A DNA stretch of 25,507 nt from the NCBI GenBank assembly GCA_002292955.1, contig DBCH01000054.1:8310-33816 (forward strand), in the 5' to 3' direction. This DNA is from Microbacteriaceae bacterium UBA963. Its GTDB lineage: Bacteria > Actinomycetota > Actinomycetes > Actinomycetales > Microbacteriaceae. Each line of letters starts with the position of its first letter. Positions within the stretch are counted from its first letter, which is position 1. Positions 15,512-23,087 of this stretch are shown here, one piece after another. The notes beneath the pieces are model-generated. The model saw only the letters and a list, made by a program, of their open reading frames with translations. It ran no database searches and was not told the DNA's origin. Both the position numbers and the translations under genes were made by a program.

Positions 15512-17375
15512 TCCTTTTCTCATCACCGAACGACATGAGCCTGACGTACTCTGCCACCATCGGCACCGTCTTGCGAAGGTGCGAGAAACTGCCCGAAGCC
15601 ACGATCTCTCCTCCGTCCACAACGAAGACGACGTCGGAGTGCTGCACCGTGGATAGCCGGTGAGCGATCACAATCACTGTGACGTCCTTCCCCAACTCCT
15701 TCAGGCTTTGAGAAATGAACGCCTCCGAACTGGCGTCGAGCGCACTCGTGGCTTCATCAAGAATGATGAGCTTCGGCTTGACGTAGAGAGCGCGCGCGAG
15801 GCCCAGTCTCTGGATCTGTCCGCCGCTCAGGGAATTTCCTTGGCTGCCCACCGAGGTGAAGATTCCCTCGGGAAGGCTGTTCACAAATTCAGTAAGATGA
15901 GCCGACCTGAGTGCTTCGGCAACGCGTTCGATATCAATTTCGTCTGCGGGCGTTCCGAGAGCGACGTTTTCGGCGATGGTGCCCGACACCATTCCCGGCG
16001 ACTGGGGGACGTAGGCAACCAAGTTATCTGGCAATGTCTTCCGGCCCGAGAGCACCTGTGACCCAATCTGTACAGTTCCAGCGGTGGGTTCAAGTAGCCC
16101 CAGAATGAGGTCGACAAGCGTGGTTTTTCCTGCCCCCGACGGTCCGATAAAGGCCACGTGCTGACCGGAGTCAATACTCAGGGAAATCTTTTTCAACGCC
16201 AAAGTGGTTGATCCGGGGTACCGGAAATCAAGCTTTCTCAACGTGACACTGAGACCAGACCCAGCTGGCTGACTCGACCCACGAGATGTCGTTGGGGGCG
16301 TCACCTCTGCGTCTACCGATTTCTCCGACGTCTCCTCGATTTCTTGAAGGAGTTGATGCGCCAACAAGGATTGCTCCGCTTGGGTTTTTGCGTTAGCCGC
16401 TGAAGTCTGGAGGGGAAGGAGAGACGCCATGATACGCACACCGCCCGTAAGGAATACCCCCACGATGACGAGTCCGGAGGCTAGTTGACCCGTGACGAAT
16501 TGCACGCCAACGAACATGACGACGCCGAGCATAAGTGCCGTCTCGACAACGTATCGAGGCATGCCTCCCAAGAAATTCATCATTCCCATGCTGGCCGCCA
16601 GGCGGAAACGAACGGCATAAAACTTCTCAACAAAAAAGGACTGGCGATTAAGTACAGTGATTTCACGGTATGCGCCCACAGTGTCATCAACGACCACAAC
16701 GCTCTCCATGTTGCCCTCCGCTGCGCCGATACCCGCCTTCTTGAGAGCCCGCGAGATGGCTATCTGGAGTACTCCAATGATGATTGCAAAGTAGAGAATG
16801 ACAAAGAGCGTGGCCATGGGATCGACGAGAAAAAAGGTTGCCACCACAAGAATGAGAAGCAAACCTTCAGAAAGAAAAATAGAGAGGCTGCCCAAAAGCC
16901 CACCGAAAGCAAAGCCCGTCGATCCCATGACAGCCCAGACGACTTCGCCTTTAGAAAAACGTTGCAGATTACTCAAACTTCCGGAAAACAGGTGATTAGC
17001 GATGGTCGCAGCCTTCTGGCTCTCCACCCTCGCGACAAAAACCGTAATCGCCTTACCAAAAATGATTGCCACCACGGCTTTAAAAACAAAAAGCGCAAGG
17101 ACGACAAGAACCAAAGAAATGAGAGCTTCTTGGGAAACCGCGGGAAGTGGAATCCCCAGAATGACGAGGGGTTTCGATGGGTCGAGATTATTCGCCGCCA
17201 GCCCTGCCAATAGGCCGATGAGGACAATGCCCGCGACGTCGAGGAACCCAGAAAAAGCCTTGACCGCGACAAGTATGAAGTAGATAACTCTTTGACGTCG
17301 TGACATGGCCGCGAGCGACTTGCGAATTGCGGGGAGAACTCTCTGGCCCTTTTCAGGAGTGGCGCCCGATGCCAT
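15504..17375 (-). CDS. ABC transporter with fused membrane and ATPase domains (PglK-like flippase)
   Basis: A 623-residue half-transporter that should work as a homodimer. About six membrane helices lie within residues 28-320. After a linker rich in Ser, Thr and Pro (about 355-375) comes the ATPase: Walker A GPSGAGKTT at 411-419, Q-loop VPQSP, signature LSGGQ at 516-520, Walker B LIILDE at 536-541 and H572 in the switch IAHRLST. PglK of Campylobacter, which flips lipid-linked heptasaccharide, is the best functional model because the gene lies inside a glycan locus and overlaps gmd by 1 nt (TAATG). A lipid or peptide exporter of the MsbA type cannot be excluded. It is the only glycan export candidate in the window. 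Confidence 0.88.
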   Translation of the reverse strand: MASGATPEKGQRVLPAIRKSLAAMSRRQRVIYFILVAVKAFSGFLDVAGIVLIGLLAGLAANNLDPSKPLVILGIPLPAVSQEALISLVLVVLALFVFKAVVAIIFGKAITVFVARVESQKAATIANHLFSGSLSNLQRFSKGEVVWAVMGSTGFAFGGLLGSLSIFLSEGLLLILVVATFFLVDPMATLFVILYFAIIIGVLQIAISRALKKAGIGAAEGNMESVVVVDDTVGAYREITVLNRQSFFVEKFYAVRFRLAASMGMMNFLGGMPRYVVETALMLGVVMFVGVQFVTGQLASGLVIVGVFLTGGVRIMASLLPLQTSAANAKTQAEQSLLAHQLLQEIEETSEKSVDAEVTPPTTSRGSSQPAGSGLSVTLRKLDFRYPGSTTLALKKISLSIDSGQHVAFIGPSGAGKTTLVDLILGLLEPTAGTVQIGSQVLSGRKTLPDNLVAYVPQSPGMVSGTIAENVALGTPADEIDIERVAEALRSAHLTEFVNSLPEGIFTSVGSQGNSLSGGQIQRLGLARALYVKPKLIILDEATSALDASSEAFISQSLKELGKDVTVIVIAHRLSTVQHSDVVFVVDGGEIVASGSFSHLRKTVPMVAEYVRLMSFGDEKRND

Positions 17376-18403
17376 TAGCGCGTCACGACCGTGTCAATCC
17401 AGTGTTCGCCCTGAACTTTGAGCGCTTGAACGTCTGCATCCACCATGATGCGAGCCAGCTCGGGAGTGAGCACATTCGCCGTCCAGCTAAGCTTCTCTTT
17501 GGCTCGTGTGGCATCGCCAACCAGAGCGTCTACCTCTGTCGGGCGAAGGTATCGCTCGTCAAATTGCACATGCTTTTGCCAATCAATCCCCGCGTGCTCA
17601 AAGGCAAACGTGAGGAAGTCACGAACCGTGTAATTGGTGCCGGTGGCCACCACAAAGTCATCTGGCTCATCTGCCTGTAGCATGCGCCACATGGCCTCAA
17701 CGTAATCCGGCGCGTAACCCCAATCTCGCACTGCGTCGAGGTTGCCCAAGTAGAGGGTGTCTTGCGCCCCGGCCTGGATGCGGGCGACAGCCCGAGTTAT
17801 CTTTCGGGTAACAAATGTTTCCCCGCGGCGAGGGGACTCGTGGTTAAAGAGAATGCCGTTTACGGCAAACATGCCATACGCCTCGCGGTAATTCCGCGTC
17901 ATCCAGTAGGAGTAAAGTTTTGCCGCACCATAGGGAGAACGGGGATAGAAAACCGTGTCTTCATTTTGAGGCGGAGGTGTTGCGCCAAACATTTCCGAGC
18001 TTGACGCTTGGTAAAAACGCGCGTCGATTCCTGCCATGCGCATAGCCTCGAGCAGGCGAATTGATCCGAGGCCCGTGGTGTTCCCCGTGAATTCGGGTTC
18101 GTCAAAACTCACACGAACGTGTGACTGTGCTGCGAGGTTGTAAATTTCGTGCGGCTTGACCGCATCAAGCAGAGTGACCAAACGAGTTCCATCGCTCAAG
18201 TCGCCGTAATGCAAAAAGAGCCTCGTGCCCGCAAGGTGCGGATCGCTGTATAGGTGATCGATGCGACTCGTGTTGAACGTCGATGACCTCCGAATCACGC
18301 CGTGCACCTCGTAGCCCTTGGCGAGCAGAAGCTCCGCAAGATAGCTACCGTCCTGGCCCGTTATGCCCGTAATGAGGGCCCGCTTGGTATCGCTGCTCGA
18401 CAT
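17375..18403 (-). CDS. gmd: GDP-mannose 4,6-dehydratase
   Basis: A 342-residue extended SDR that converts GDP-mannose to GDP-4-keto-6-deoxymannose. ALITGITGQDGSYLAELLL is the NADP-binding start typical of Gmd. VIRRSSTFNTSRIDHLY, NLAAQSHVRVSF, SSSEMFG (134-140) and the YxxxK pair Y158/K162 in SPYGAAKLYSYW follow. LFNHESPRRGETFVTRKI and VRDWGYAPDYVEAMW are diagnostic for Gmd. The ATG at 18403 is preferred to the TTG one codon upstream. With the GDP-fucose synthase gene at 19403-20380, divergently placed one gene away, it completes GDP-L-fucose synthesis from GDP-mannose. It starts 68 nt after the GT2 stop and shares one base with the transporter start. Confidence 0.96.
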   Translation of the reverse strand: MSSSDTKRALITGITGQDGSYLAELLLAKGYEVHGVIRRSSTFNTSRIDHLYSDPHLAGTRLFLHYGDLSDGTRLVTLLDAVKPHEIYNLAAQSHVRVSFDEPEFTGNTTGLGSIRLLEAMRMAGIDARFYQASSSEMFGATPPPQNEDTVFYPRSPYGAAKLYSYWMTRNYREAYGMFAVNGILFNHESPRRGETFVTRKITRAVARIQAGAQDTLYLGNLDAVRDWGYAPDYVEAMWRMLQADEPDDFVVATGTNYTVRDFLTFAFEHAGIDWQKHVQFDERYLRPTEVDALVGDATRAKEKLSWTANVLTPELARIMVDADVQALKVQGEHWIDTVVTR

Positions 18404-18471
18404 CAATTCTTTTTCTGTATAACTCAGATGAGAAAGTTTAAGTTCAAACCGATGCTTATATGCACCGGAGT

Positions 18472-19263
18472 TCAGCCTAGCGCAGAGGCCTTACGGGCCC
18501 GGGCATTGATGCGCCCCGCCGCAAAGGAGGATGCCCACCGAATCGGGAAACTCCACGCGTAACTCACCGGGCGAAGCGCCGCAGGCAGATGGCGACGCTT
18601 GACCGCCTCCGACTCGAGGCTCGAAAGTTTTCGATTCGCCACCGTTAGTGACTCCGCGTGCCATCTGAAAGCAGAAACTGTCTCCCGTGTCCACACAAAA
18701 GTACCCCAGGCGCGCAGTCGCAAAAACGCATCGAGGTCCATGGCGTATCGAAGGTGTGGGTCGAAGCCCCCGATTCTCTGGAGGGCATCAAGACGGATCA
18801 TCGTCCCCGGATGGGGTATCAGGTCGGGGCCCCACGACAGTAAGAACGTGGCCAATCGACCGGCGTTTGATAGGGCAAGTACGTGGCCTTCGGCGTCAAT
18901 ATAATCGCACCCGCCAAAAGCGAGGACGGCTCCGGGGTTTGCCTGAAGAAGGTCTTGGAGCGTCCGCAATCCACCCGGGCGGAAAAGATCGTCATCACCC
19001 ATCCACGCGTAAAAGGTCTCTCCCCGACGCGCCCGCAGGCCGCAGTTGATGGCTTCACTAATTCCGGTTCCCGGATCGTCAACGATTTTCGCCCCATATT
19101 CTCGGGCCAGCGTGCGAGCGAGCGTCGCGCGAACGGGAGCAACCACAACGAGAGTCAGGTGGACGTCTTGGCGCTGAGACTCAATGGCCTTGAGGGTCTC
19201 CGTCAACGTCTCGATTCGGTCGCCCAGCGTGGGCAGAACCACAAGAATCTCTGCACCGGCCAC
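18472..19263 (-). CDS. Family 2 glycosyltransferase
   Basis: About 263 residues. EILVVLPTLGDRIETLTETL is the first strand. KIVDDPGTGISEAINCGL and FYAWMGDDD (GDDD at 89-92) form the donor/metal site, and GGFDPHLRYAMDLDAFLRL carries the likely catalytic acidic residues. VSAFRWHAESLT resembles the histidine-containing loop of WcaA/WbbD-like GT2 enzymes. The frame is open from 19365, but the first 34 residues are not family-like. The GTG at 19263 has GGAGGG upstream at good spacing and is preferred. It heads the minus-strand group that continues with gmd and is divergent from the GDP-fucose synthase gene. Acceptor and donor unknown; fucose is a reasonable guess from context only. Confidence 0.87.
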   Translation of the reverse strand: MAGAEILVVLPTLGDRIETLTETLKAIESQRQDVHLTLVVVAPVRATLARTLAREYGAKIVDDPGTGISEAINCGLRARRGETFYAWMGDDDLFRPGGLRTLQDLLQANPGAVLAFGGCDYIDAEGHVLALSNAGRLATFLLSWGPDLIPHPGTMIRLDALQRIGGFDPHLRYAMDLDAFLRLRAWGTFVWTRETVSAFRWHAESLTVANRKLSSLESEAVKRRHLPAALRPVSYAWSFPIRWASSFAAGRINARARKASALG

Positions 19264-19402
19264 AAGAACACCCTCCAGCACGCAACTCCAGCCCCCCACA
19301 GGAGCCGGCGAGAAAAGCCTAGACTCTTTGATGAGTCGACCAGTGCTTATCAGTGGCCCTGACAAAATTTAATTGAACTGTTCCCATGAGAGTCGTGCCT
19401 AC

Positions 19403-20380
19403 GTGTCTGAATTGCCCCACACAGAATTAGAACCCCTTGACCGTTCAGCCAGAGTCTTTGTGGCGGGACACCGGGGCTTGGTGGGAAGCGCCGTCTGGCG
19501 GCACCTGAGCACACAAGGCTTCACAAACCTCATCGGGATGTCGTCACGCGACCTTGATCTGCGCAACCGAACCGGCGTTTTTGATTTTTTTGAGAACACG
19601 AGACCCGAAGTGGTGGTGGATGCGGCTGCCCGGGTGGGGGGCATTCACGCCAACAACACATATCCCGCGGAATTTCTCAGTGACAATCTGCTCATGCAAG
19701 TCAACGTGATGGATGCCGCCAACCACACTGACGTGGACCGGCTCATCTTTCTTGGGAGCTCATGTATTTACCCTAAGTTTGCCGAGCAACCGATTCGAGA
19801 GGACTCTCTTCTCACGGGCGTGCTCGAAGAGACGAATGACGCGTACGCCATTGCCAAGATCGCCGGAATCATGCAGGTGCAGGCATCTCGCCGACAATAC
19901 GGTAGGCGGTGGATTAGTGCGATGCCCACGAACCTCTATGGACCCGGCGATAACTTCCATGACGAAAACTCTCACGTCATGCCCGCCCTAATGAGGCGCC
20001 TGCACGCGGCGAAACAAGAAGGTGCAGCTCAGGTGGTCATTTGGGGTACCGGGACTCCGCGTCGTGAGTTTTTGCACGTGGACGACCTTGCCGCTGCCGT
20101 TCTATTTCTCCTCGAGAAATATGACTCGGCCGAGACAATCAATGTTGGCGTGGGAGAAGATGTAACAATTCGGGAGCTTGCCGAACTCGTGGCCCGAACT
20201 GTTGACTACCGGGGGGAGCTTGTTCAAGACGCGTCGAAACCCGATGGAACTCCCCGCAAACTGCTTGATGTCTCGCGTATCAACGAACTCGGCTGGAAAG
20301 CGGAAATTCCTTTAGAAAATGGTGTTCAGGAGACCTACCAATGGTTCCTCAACAACGTGTCGCAGCTCCGGGACAAGTAG
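19403..20380 (+). CDS. fcl: GDP-L-fucose synthase
   Basis: Epimerises and reduces GDP-4-keto-6-deoxymannose, the Gmd product, to GDP-L-fucose. The NADPH fold is VFVAGHRGLVGSAVWRHL. AAARVGGIHANNTYPAEFL, LGSSCIYPKFAEQPI, and Y148 with K152 in NDAYAIAKIAG give the Ser-Tyr-Lys catalytic set. PTNLYGPGDNFHDENSHVMP and WGTGTPRREFLHVDDLA are diagnostic. The usual NEPYAIAK is NDAYAIAK here, a mild change next to the catalytic tyrosine. Start choice is uncertain: a TTG at 19373 has no ribosome site, while the GTG at 19403 has GAGAG 10 nt upstream and gives about 325 residues. It is followed after 10 nt by the DPM-like transferase. Confidence 0.95.
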   Translation: MSELPHTELEPLDRSARVFVAGHRGLVGSAVWRHLSTQGFTNLIGMSSRDLDLRNRTGVFDFFENTRPEVVVDAAARVGGIHANNTYPAEFLSDNLLMQVNVMDAANHTDVDRLIFLGSSCIYPKFAEQPIREDSLLTGVLEETNDAYAIAKIAGIMQVQASRRQYGRRWISAMPTNLYGPGDNFHDENSHVMPALMRRLHAAKQEGAAQVVIWGTGTPRREFLHVDDLAAAVLFLLEKYDSAETINVGVGEDVTIRELAELVARTVDYRGELVQDASKPDGTPRKLLDVSRINELGWKAEIPLENGVQETYQWFLNNVSQLRDK

Positions 20381-20390
20381 ATTACTTGTC

Positions 20391-21128
20391 ATGACCGTTG
20401 ATCTCTCGACCACTCTCGTGGTGATGCCGGCGCTCAATGAAGAAGAATCAATCGCACATGTCATTCGGGAGGTTTTTGCTGTCTCTCGCAAGTTAACGAT
20501 TCTGGTTGTCAATGACGGATCGGAAGACGCGACAGCACAAGTGGCAAGGAGCGCGGGAGCGCTTGTGGCTTCCCTGCCCTACAACCTCGGGGTCGGGGGT
20601 GCCATGCGGTGCGGTTTTCGGTACGCGAGCGCTCACGGATTTGACAATGTGGTTCAGGTGGATGCCGACGGTCAGCATGCGCCGGCAGATATTCCGCGCT
20701 TGATCGCGAACCTGGCCCACGCCGACCTGGTGCTCGGTGCGCGTTTTGCCGGGGTCGGTGACTATCAGGCAAGAGGGTTGCGCAGGCTGGCCATGATTGT
20801 GCTGGCCAAGGTGCTGAGTCGCACGACTCGAACCACGCTCACAGACACAACGTCGGGTTTCCGCGCCTCCGGCCCGCGGGCCGTGGCGCTGTTTGCGCAA
20901 CACTACCCGGCCGAATACCTCGGCGATACGGTGGAATCACTGGTCATTGCGGCCAGAGCCAACCTCGTGATTCGCCAGGTACCTGTGGCAATGCGGGAGC
21001 GCTCTGGTGGCACGCCATCGCAAAGCCCCCTGCGGGCCACGGCCTACCTAGCTAGGGTGGGAATCGGAATTGTCTTTGCCCTAATCCGGCCCAAGATTTC
21101 AAATCACGCAGAGGAGAGCAGCCGATGA
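20391..21128 (+). CDS. DPM-like family 2 glycosyltransferase (polyprenyl-phosphate sugar synthase type)
   Basis: A 245-residue GT2 of the dolichol-phosphate mannosyltransferase group. TLVVMPALNEEESIAHVIRE, ILVVNDGSEDAT, NLGVGGAMRCGFRYA and VVQVDADGQHAPADIP (DADGQH at 91-96) are the characteristic blocks, followed by DTTSGFRA. It would load a sugar from a nucleotide donor onto polyprenyl phosphate at the inner membrane face. It has no membrane helices of its own, which fits its partner: the next gene, a DUF2304 membrane protein, overlaps its stop by 4 nt. The start at 20391 is chosen over 20319, whose leader overlaps the GDP-fucose synthase gene. The sugar carried is not determinable. Confidence 0.9.
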   Translation: MTVDLSTTLVVMPALNEEESIAHVIREVFAVSRKLTILVVNDGSEDATAQVARSAGALVASLPYNLGVGGAMRCGFRYASAHGFDNVVQVDADGQHAPADIPRLIANLAHADLVLGARFAGVGDYQARGLRRLAMIVLAKVLSRTTRTTLTDTTSGFRASGPRAVALFAQHYPAEYLGDTVESLVIAARANLVIRQVPVAMRERSGGTPSQSPLRATAYLARVGIGIVFALIRPKISNHAEESSR

Positions 21129-21490
21129 GCACCGTGCAGTACATTCTCGGAATCATTGCCTCACTGCTCACTTTGGCTGTAGTTGTCGAGATGCTCCGGC
21201 GCCGACGGTTGCGGGAGCGGCATGCCATCTGGTGGCTTGTCGCGGGAGGGTTGGCATTCGTCATCAGCGTGTTCCCTCAATCTCTGGAGTGGGCCGCAGG
21301 ATTTCTGGGTTTTGACGCGCCAATCAATTTGGCATTCTTCGCAAGTCTGATTCTTCTCTTCTTGGTTGCGCTTCAACACAGTGCCGAACTAACCAAGGTA
21401 GAAAGTCACAACCGAGACCTTGCCGAACAGCTCGCCCTGCTCGAAATCCGCGTTCGTGAACTCGAGACTGTTAAGGTGAGACGGAAATAG
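21125..21490 (+). CDS. DUF2304 small membrane protein
   Basis: 121 residues. Three hydrophobic stretches (about 5-21, 35-51 and 65-81, with RRRRLRERH between the first two) are followed by a charged helical tail, HNRDLAEQLALLEIRVRELE, that could form a coiled coil. This is the DUF2304 layout, a family often encoded beside DPM-like glycosyltransferases. A likely role is membrane anchor or partner of the upstream transferase; this is inferred from gene pairing and not demonstrated. ATGA overlap with the transferase implies coupled translation. Its last 20 nt overlap the end of the oppositely transcribed DUF2142 gene. Confidence 0.85.
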   Translation: MSTVQYILGIIASLLTLAVVVEMLRRRRLRERHAIWWLVAGGLAFVISVFPQSLEWAAGFLGFDAPINLAFFASLILLFLVALQHSAELTKVESHNRDLAEQLALLEIRVRELETVKVRRK

Positions 21491-22982
21491 TTTGCTGCGC
21501 TCGCACTCGCCCTCCACGCCGGGAAAGGTAGAGCACGGCAATGATCACGAGTGTGTAGGAAACGGATCCCACAACCCACACCGTCAGGGGAGAAATCGGC
21601 ATCGACCACCACCACTCAGCAGTGGCATCGAGGTTAATGAGCGCCTCGTCGCCAAGGCCGTGTGTGTACCGTTTGAGGTTGGTGAACAGGGCCAGGGATC
21701 CGGCCGGAATGAGCACCGCTCCGAGAATCCACGCTTGCGGCCGAGTAAATGTTACGCGTCGTCGCTCAAAGGCCAAGAGGATCACCCCGGCGACAACTAT
21801 GAGAAGCGGAAGGATGTAGCGAGGCTGCACCTGCTCCCCCACATAGTTGAGGTTCCTCTGTAATACATACAAGGGAACGGCTGCAGCCAAGAACGTGATC
21901 GCCGCGGCCGTCCAGATGCGCGACCGGAGGCTCTTTCCTATGGCGAAGAAGAGCACCGCCACAATCACACCGGTTGAACCCAGTGACACCAATGTCGGCA
22001 TTGGCGTGTCAAGCCACCCCAGCCCCCAACCGCCGAAAGCGCCTTGCCACAAGAAGGGCACTCGCGTGATGTTGCCGACGAGCACACCCCAGAAAGACCG
22101 TTGCCCCGGTTCACCGTCCCCGGATCGAAGGCCCTCTGACGCCGCTGCGGCTTGCCCCGCGTTGATGAAGAAAGCGAAAGCCACGCCGGCCATGATTGCC
22201 GGGATGATGAGCGAGTAGAAGAACAATCGATCCCGCCTCCAGCAGAGCGCAATCGCTGCTACCGAGCCAACCACAGTGAAGGCGGCGGCATCCGCCCGAG
22301 CTCCCGAAGCGGCAATCACCTCGAGAGCAAAAACCGCGCCGAGTAACGTGCGCTGGAGGCCCCTGCCCCGAAGCTTGAGGAAACCGTAAAGTGCCAGAAA
22401 CGCGGTGGGAACGGCGGTAATAGCCCACGAACTGGGATTGTTCGAGGGGATGAGAAACAAGCCTAAGGGAAGCGTGGTCACCGTCCACATCAGCAGAAGC
22501 GGGCGGCGAGTCGCCACGGGGAGAAGTAACCACAGCGCAACGCCGGAGAGAACAAAGAAGAGAATGTTCACGAATCGGATAACCATGACAGAAACTTCGA
22601 TGTTCGGTGACGCAAAGACGTTCATGACTGCGTAATAGACGGGAGGATAGCCGCCGTTCCACGAACCATGCTTAGCAAGCACGGTGCGATTTTCGCTGAA
22701 CAGTTTTTGGTCAGCCTGGCAACCTGCGCTGACTTTCGGGTCCGTGGCATAACACCCCGACCTCACAAGGCCAGCATCGACCCGACGTTCAGTGGGCTTA
22801 GTGCCAGGCGCACACAAACCGGGGCGGTCCCCGCCCGCGCACCAGGTGCTTCCGAGGTGAAAATTGTCGTCGGGGCTCGCGCCGACCGGCGACGTAAATG
22901 CCCACGCGCCGAGAGCGACGAAAACGAGCACGGGCAGCGCGGCAATCCAGCGAACTCGAGCGAACCAGGCGGGGAGCTTCAT
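21471..22982 (-). CDS. DUF2142 polytopic membrane protein (probable GT-C type)
   Basis: 503 residues with an N-terminal helix and roughly ten more membrane segments. After the first helix comes SPVGASPDDNFHLGSTWCAG, the acidic extracytoplasmic loop of DUF2142 proteins (P-D/E near the first loop, as in GT-C glycosyltransferases). Several cysteines (in DRPGLCAPG, RSGCYATDP and SAGCQAD) lie in the same outer region and may form disulfides. GT-C enzymes use polyprenyl-phosphate sugars outside the membrane, so the DPM-like transferase and DUF2304 protein next door may supply its donor. Function is inferred from fold and context. It converges with DUF2304 and lies just downstream of the rmlA remnant. 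Confidence 0.83.
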   Translation of the reverse strand: MKLPAWFARVRWIAALPVLVFVALGAWAFTSPVGASPDDNFHLGSTWCAGGDRPGLCAPGTKPTERRVDAGLVRSGCYATDPKVSAGCQADQKLFSENRTVLAKHGSWNGGYPPVYYAVMNVFASPNIEVSVMVIRFVNILFFVLSGVALWLLLPVATRRPLLLMWTVTTLPLGLFLIPSNNPSSWAITAVPTAFLALYGFLKLRGRGLQRTLLGAVFALEVIAASGARADAAAFTVVGSVAAIALCWRRDRLFFYSLIIPAIMAGVAFAFFINAGQAAAASEGLRSGDGEPGQRSFWGVLVGNITRVPFLWQGAFGGWGLGWLDTPMPTLVSLGSTGVIVAVLFFAIGKSLRSRIWTAAAITFLAAAVPLYVLQRNLNYVGEQVQPRYILPLLIVVAGVILLAFERRRVTFTRPQAWILGAVLIPAGSLALFTNLKRYTHGLGDEALINLDATAEWWWSMPISPLTVWVVGSVSYTLVIIAVLYLSRRGGRVRAQQTISVSP

Positions 22983-22994
22983 GTGACCAGCCTA

Positions 22995-23087
22995 TCGCGA
23001 CGTCTTGGCACTAGCCCCTGAAGGTCTTGACATGCCATTGGTGATGCGTGGCGCGGCGGAACCGCCGGTCACGACAATGCCCTTCAG
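22995..23087 (-). pseudogene. 5'-end remnant of an rmlA (glucose-1-phosphate thymidylyltransferase)
   Basis: Immediately after rmlC, the minus strand reads LKGIVVTGGSAAPRITNGMS and then RPSGASAKTSR before a TAG at 22992-22994. Compare the intact RmlA start at 710, VKGIILAGGSGTRLWPITKG: KGI, GGS and IT-G-S are kept, two codons are lost and the start codon is CTG. CTG and the rmlC stop share the string CTGA, the usual 4-nt rmlC-rmlA overlap. The nucleotide-level match is also clear around the GGS codons. The rest of the gene is gone and DUF2142 begins 12 nt further on. The GGCGG/CCGCC palindrome here is residual coding sequence. Confidence 0.65.

Noticed and set aside
16485..17213. 242-codon open frame on the plus strand inside the ABC transporter gene
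   Set aside because: It is antisense to a complete, motif-rich transporter and its translation is low-complexity and strongly charged (many K, R, N, H), as expected from a complement of membrane-helix codons.
23054..23067. Palindrome CGGCGG-aa-CCGCCG considered as an rmlC terminator
   Set aside because: It has no T run and falls on the GGS codons of the rmlA remnant, so residual coding sequence explains it.
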